Shown one piece after another: positions 5,717 to 7,118 of a stretch of 7,118 bases of DNA. The notes below the pieces were generated by a model that saw only the letters and a program-made list of their open reading frames with translations, did not search any database and was not told where the DNA came from. The stretch lies in contig JAFGVZ010000019.1 in assembly GCA_016937725.1 (NCBI GenBank), forward strand, positions 1 to 7,118. Reading direction: 5' to 3'. The DNA is from Paracoccaceae bacterium. Lineage in GTDB: Bacteria; Pseudomonadota; Alphaproteobacteria; Rhodobacterales; Rhodobacteraceae. A program made the position numbers and the translations under genes. Numbering within the stretch: position 1 is the first letter of the stretch; every line of letters starts with the position of its first letter.

Positions 5717-6592
5717 CTACGCCTTGCGGGCAATAACGAATTGCGCTGCGTCTCGCAATAGATCGGCCTTGTCGCCATACGGGGCAAGAGCAGACTGAGC
5801 CTGTGCGACCAGATCACGCGCGCGGACTTTTGCGCCCTCCAGCCCCAAAAGCGAAACGAAGGTGGCCTTGCCCGCCTCTGCATCCTTGTGCAGGCGTTTG
5901 CCAGCCAGATCGGCATCGCCCTCGACATCCAGAATGTCATCGGCGATCTGGAAGGCCAGCCCCAGCGCCTGAGCATAGGCGGCCAAGGGCGCGGGGTCGG
6001 CCCCGGCCATGCGCGCGCCCGCGCAGGCGGACCATTCGATCAGCGCGCCGGTCTTGCCTTCTTGCAGCGCGGTGATGGCGGTCAGGTCCAGCGGTGTGGT
6101 CGCGGTTTCGGCGGCAATATCAAGCGCCTGTCCCAGCACCATCCCAGCCCCGCCAGAGGCATGGGCGAGCGATGCCAGCAGCGCCAGCCGACCCGCATCT
6201 GATGGCGCGGCATCGGGCAGGGCTAGCAGCCCGAAGGCCAGCGTTTGCAGCGCGTCGCCGGTCAGGATGGCGGTCGCCTCGTCCCATTTCACATGGACGG
6301 TGGGCTGGCCCCGGCGCAGGTCGTCGTCATCCATGGCGGGCAAGTCGTCATGCACCAGGGAATAGGCGTGGATCGCCTCGATCGCCGCCGCTGCGGCCAC
6401 GGCGTGCTCTGGACCGATCCCATGCAGCCGCGCGCTTTCCAGCACCAGAAAGCCGCGCAATTTCTTGCCGCCCTGCGCCGCATAGGCCATCGCATCGCGC
6501 ACCACGCTCTCGGGCAGGGTTGCGATTTCGGCTTGCAGCCGCGCCTCGACGGTTTTGGCAGCGGCGCTCAGGGCAGCAGGAAAGTCGGTCAT
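5717..6592 (-). CDS. ispA: Polyprenyl synthetase, farnesyl diphosphate synthase type (IspA)
   Basis: It joins isopentenyl diphosphate to allylic diphosphates, most likely making the C15 farnesyl diphosphate. The 291-residue length is typical of bacterial IspA. GGKKLRG (41-47) binds the incoming substrate. The first Asp-rich motif is [20 protein letters not shown] (81-100), with the six-residue form DDxxxxD expected of bacterial type enzymes. The second Asp-rich motif is [10 protein letters not shown] (217-226). GQALDIAAE and EGKTGALI (178-185) are also in place. Tyr at 77, five residues before the first motif, is usual for bacterial C15 enzymes, but a geranylgeranyl (C20) product cannot be excluded by eye. 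Its ATG overlaps the xseB stop by 4 bases (ATGA, 6592-6589), and no good Shine-Dalgarno lies close by, so translation is probably coupled to xseB. dxs follows. Confidence 0.95.
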   Translation of the reverse strand: MTDFPAALSAAAKTVEARLQAEIATLPESVVRDAMAYAAQGGKKLRGFLVLESARLHGIGPEHAVAAAAAIEAIHAYSLVHDDLPAMDDDDLRRGQPTVHVKWDEATAILTGDALQTLAFGLLALPDAAPSDAGRLALLASLAHASGGAGMVLGQALDIAAETATTPLDLTAITALQEGKTGALIEWSACAGARMAGADPAPLAAYAQALGLAFQIADDILDVEGDADLAGKRLHKDAEAGKATFVSLLGLEGAKVRARDLVAQAQSALAPYGDKADLLRDAAQFVIARKA

Positions 6593-6828
6593 GGGTTGAA
6601 CGGCTCTGTGCCCTTTGGAGTGCCATCCTCGGCCAGCCGGATCGCTTCAACCCGCATTTGCGCCGCTTGCAGGCGCGCCTCGCAATGCGCTTTCAGCTTC
6701 GCGCCACGCTCATAGAGCGTGATCGAATCCTCCAGCGGCACATCGCCCCGTTCCAGCCGGGTGACGACTTGTTCCAATTCAGCCAAGGCAGCCTCGAAGC
6801 TCATGTCTTCGGTTGGGGTGTCGTTCAT
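6589..6828 (-). CDS. xseB: Exodeoxyribonuclease VII small subunit (XseB)
   Basis: The small subunit of exonuclease VII, which with XseA degrades single-stranded DNA from both ends in repair and recombination; several XseB copies bind one XseA. The 79-residue protein carries the family helical pair: SFEAALAELEQVVTRLERGDVPLEDSI (10-36), then LYERGAKLKAHCEARLQAAQMRVE (38-61). GGAG at 6840-6837 is 8 bases before the ATG. It overlaps the deacetylase-like gene upstream by ATGA (6828-6825) and ispA downstream by ATGA. xseA is not in the window. xseB beside ispA and dxs is a common bacterial arrangement without a known functional reason. Confidence 0.95.
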   Translation of the reverse strand: MNDTPTEDMSFEAALAELEQVVTRLERGDVPLEDSITLYERGAKLKAHCEARLQAAQMRVEAIRLAEDGTPKGTEPFNP

Positions 6829-7118
6829 GCGCTGCGCTCCATCAGAACCTTCACATGCGCCGCGACCGACCGGCCCAGCGCGGGCAGGTCATAGCCGCCT
6901 TCCAGCACCGACACTAGCCGCCCTTGGGCTTGTTTTTCCGCCACATCACACAGCGCGCCCGTGACCCAGGCAAAGTCTTCTTCCAGCAAGTCTAGCTGCG
7001 CCAGCGGGTCGTCGCGGTGCGCGTCGAACCCGGCAGAGACGATGACCAATTCCGGCGCGAAGCGGTCGAGCTGCGGCAGCACCACATCTTCGTAGATGCG
7101 CTTGAACGCCGCGCCATC
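6825..7118 (-). CDS. Histone deacetylase/AcuC/acetylpolyamine hydrolase family protein, C-terminal part
   Basis: Only the last 97 residues are present; the gene runs off the right edge with an open frame from base 7118. These zinc enzymes remove acetyl groups from lysine side chains or polyamines. The fragment shows VIVSAGFDAHRDDPLA (25-40 of the fragment), whose Asp-32 corresponds to the third zinc ligand, and VLEGGYDLPAL (71-81), whose Tyr-76 corresponds to the transition-state tyrosine. It ends with the usual SVAAHVKVL helix. Both key residues are intact, so an active enzyme is likely, though substrate cannot be told from this part. A GTG at 7085 is internal, not the true start, because homologous sequence continues upstream of it (FKRIYEDVVLP). 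It is translationally coupled to xseB by the ATGA overlap. Confidence 0.9.
   Translation of the reverse strand, partial: DGAAFKRIYEDVVLPQLDRFAPELVIVSAGFDAHRDDPLAQLDLLEEDFAWVTGALCDVAEKQAQGRLVSVLEGGYDLPALGRSVAAHVKVLMERSA

Noticed and set aside
5686..5976. 97-codon N-terminal extension of dxs
   Set aside because: It would overlap most of the ispA C-terminal coding sequence and has no match to the DXS family; the ATG at 5685 has a good ribosome site.
6094..6894. 266-codon plus-strand frame opposite ispA, xseB and the deacetylase gene
   Set aside because: It crosses three real genes on the other strand and is Arg/Pro/His-rich without motifs.

Overview
The window looks like chromosomal DNA of a GC-rich alphaproteobacterium, most likely a member of the Rhodobacterales (Rhodobacter/Roseobacter relatives). 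The evidence is the protein style and the gene neighbourhoods: YdcH-like protein beside purEK, Hsp20 followed by a DUF1150 protein, and a deacetylase-xseB-ispA-dxs cluster. The species cannot be named from the sequence alone. No tRNA, rRNA, CRISPR array, transposase or prophage gene is visible.

Left part (1-1852, minus strand): purE and purK overlap by 8 bases and encode the two enzymes that carboxylate AIR in purine synthesis. A plausible housekeeping promoter lies just upstream of purE. Before it, on the same strand, is a small YdcH/DUF465 coiled-coil protein.

Middle (1853-3761, plus strand): a divergent intergenic region carries a good heat-shock (RpoH-type) promoter. It drives an IbpA-type small heat-shock protein gene and a DUF1150 gene, closed by a hairpin terminator. 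Next come about 170 bases dense in inverted repeats, including a perfect 12-bp inverted repeat spanning 2790-2909, a six-codon leader ORF and a 43-codon ORF. These precede a two-gene unit: a YjhX-family protein and a GNAT acetyltransferase, the same pairing as the proposed yjhX/yjhQ toxin-antitoxin system of E. coli. A perfect stem-loop separates this unit from the convergent dxs gene.

Right part (3769-7118, minus strand): a tight operon reads from the right edge as a histone-deacetylase-family enzyme (only its C-terminal part is present), xseB (exonuclease VII small subunit), ispA (farnesyl diphosphate synthase type) and dxs (DXP synthase). The first three are joined by 4-base ATGA overlaps. 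ispA and dxs are separated by 31 bases. Dxs starts the MEP isoprenoid pathway and IspA extends its C5 products, so they supply precursors for quinones, undecaprenyl carriers and any carotenoids or bacteriochlorophyll. The operon promoter lies outside the window.

Most of the window is ordinary core metabolism. The part most worth a second look is the structured leader at 2761-2920 together with the YjhX/GNAT pair behind it.
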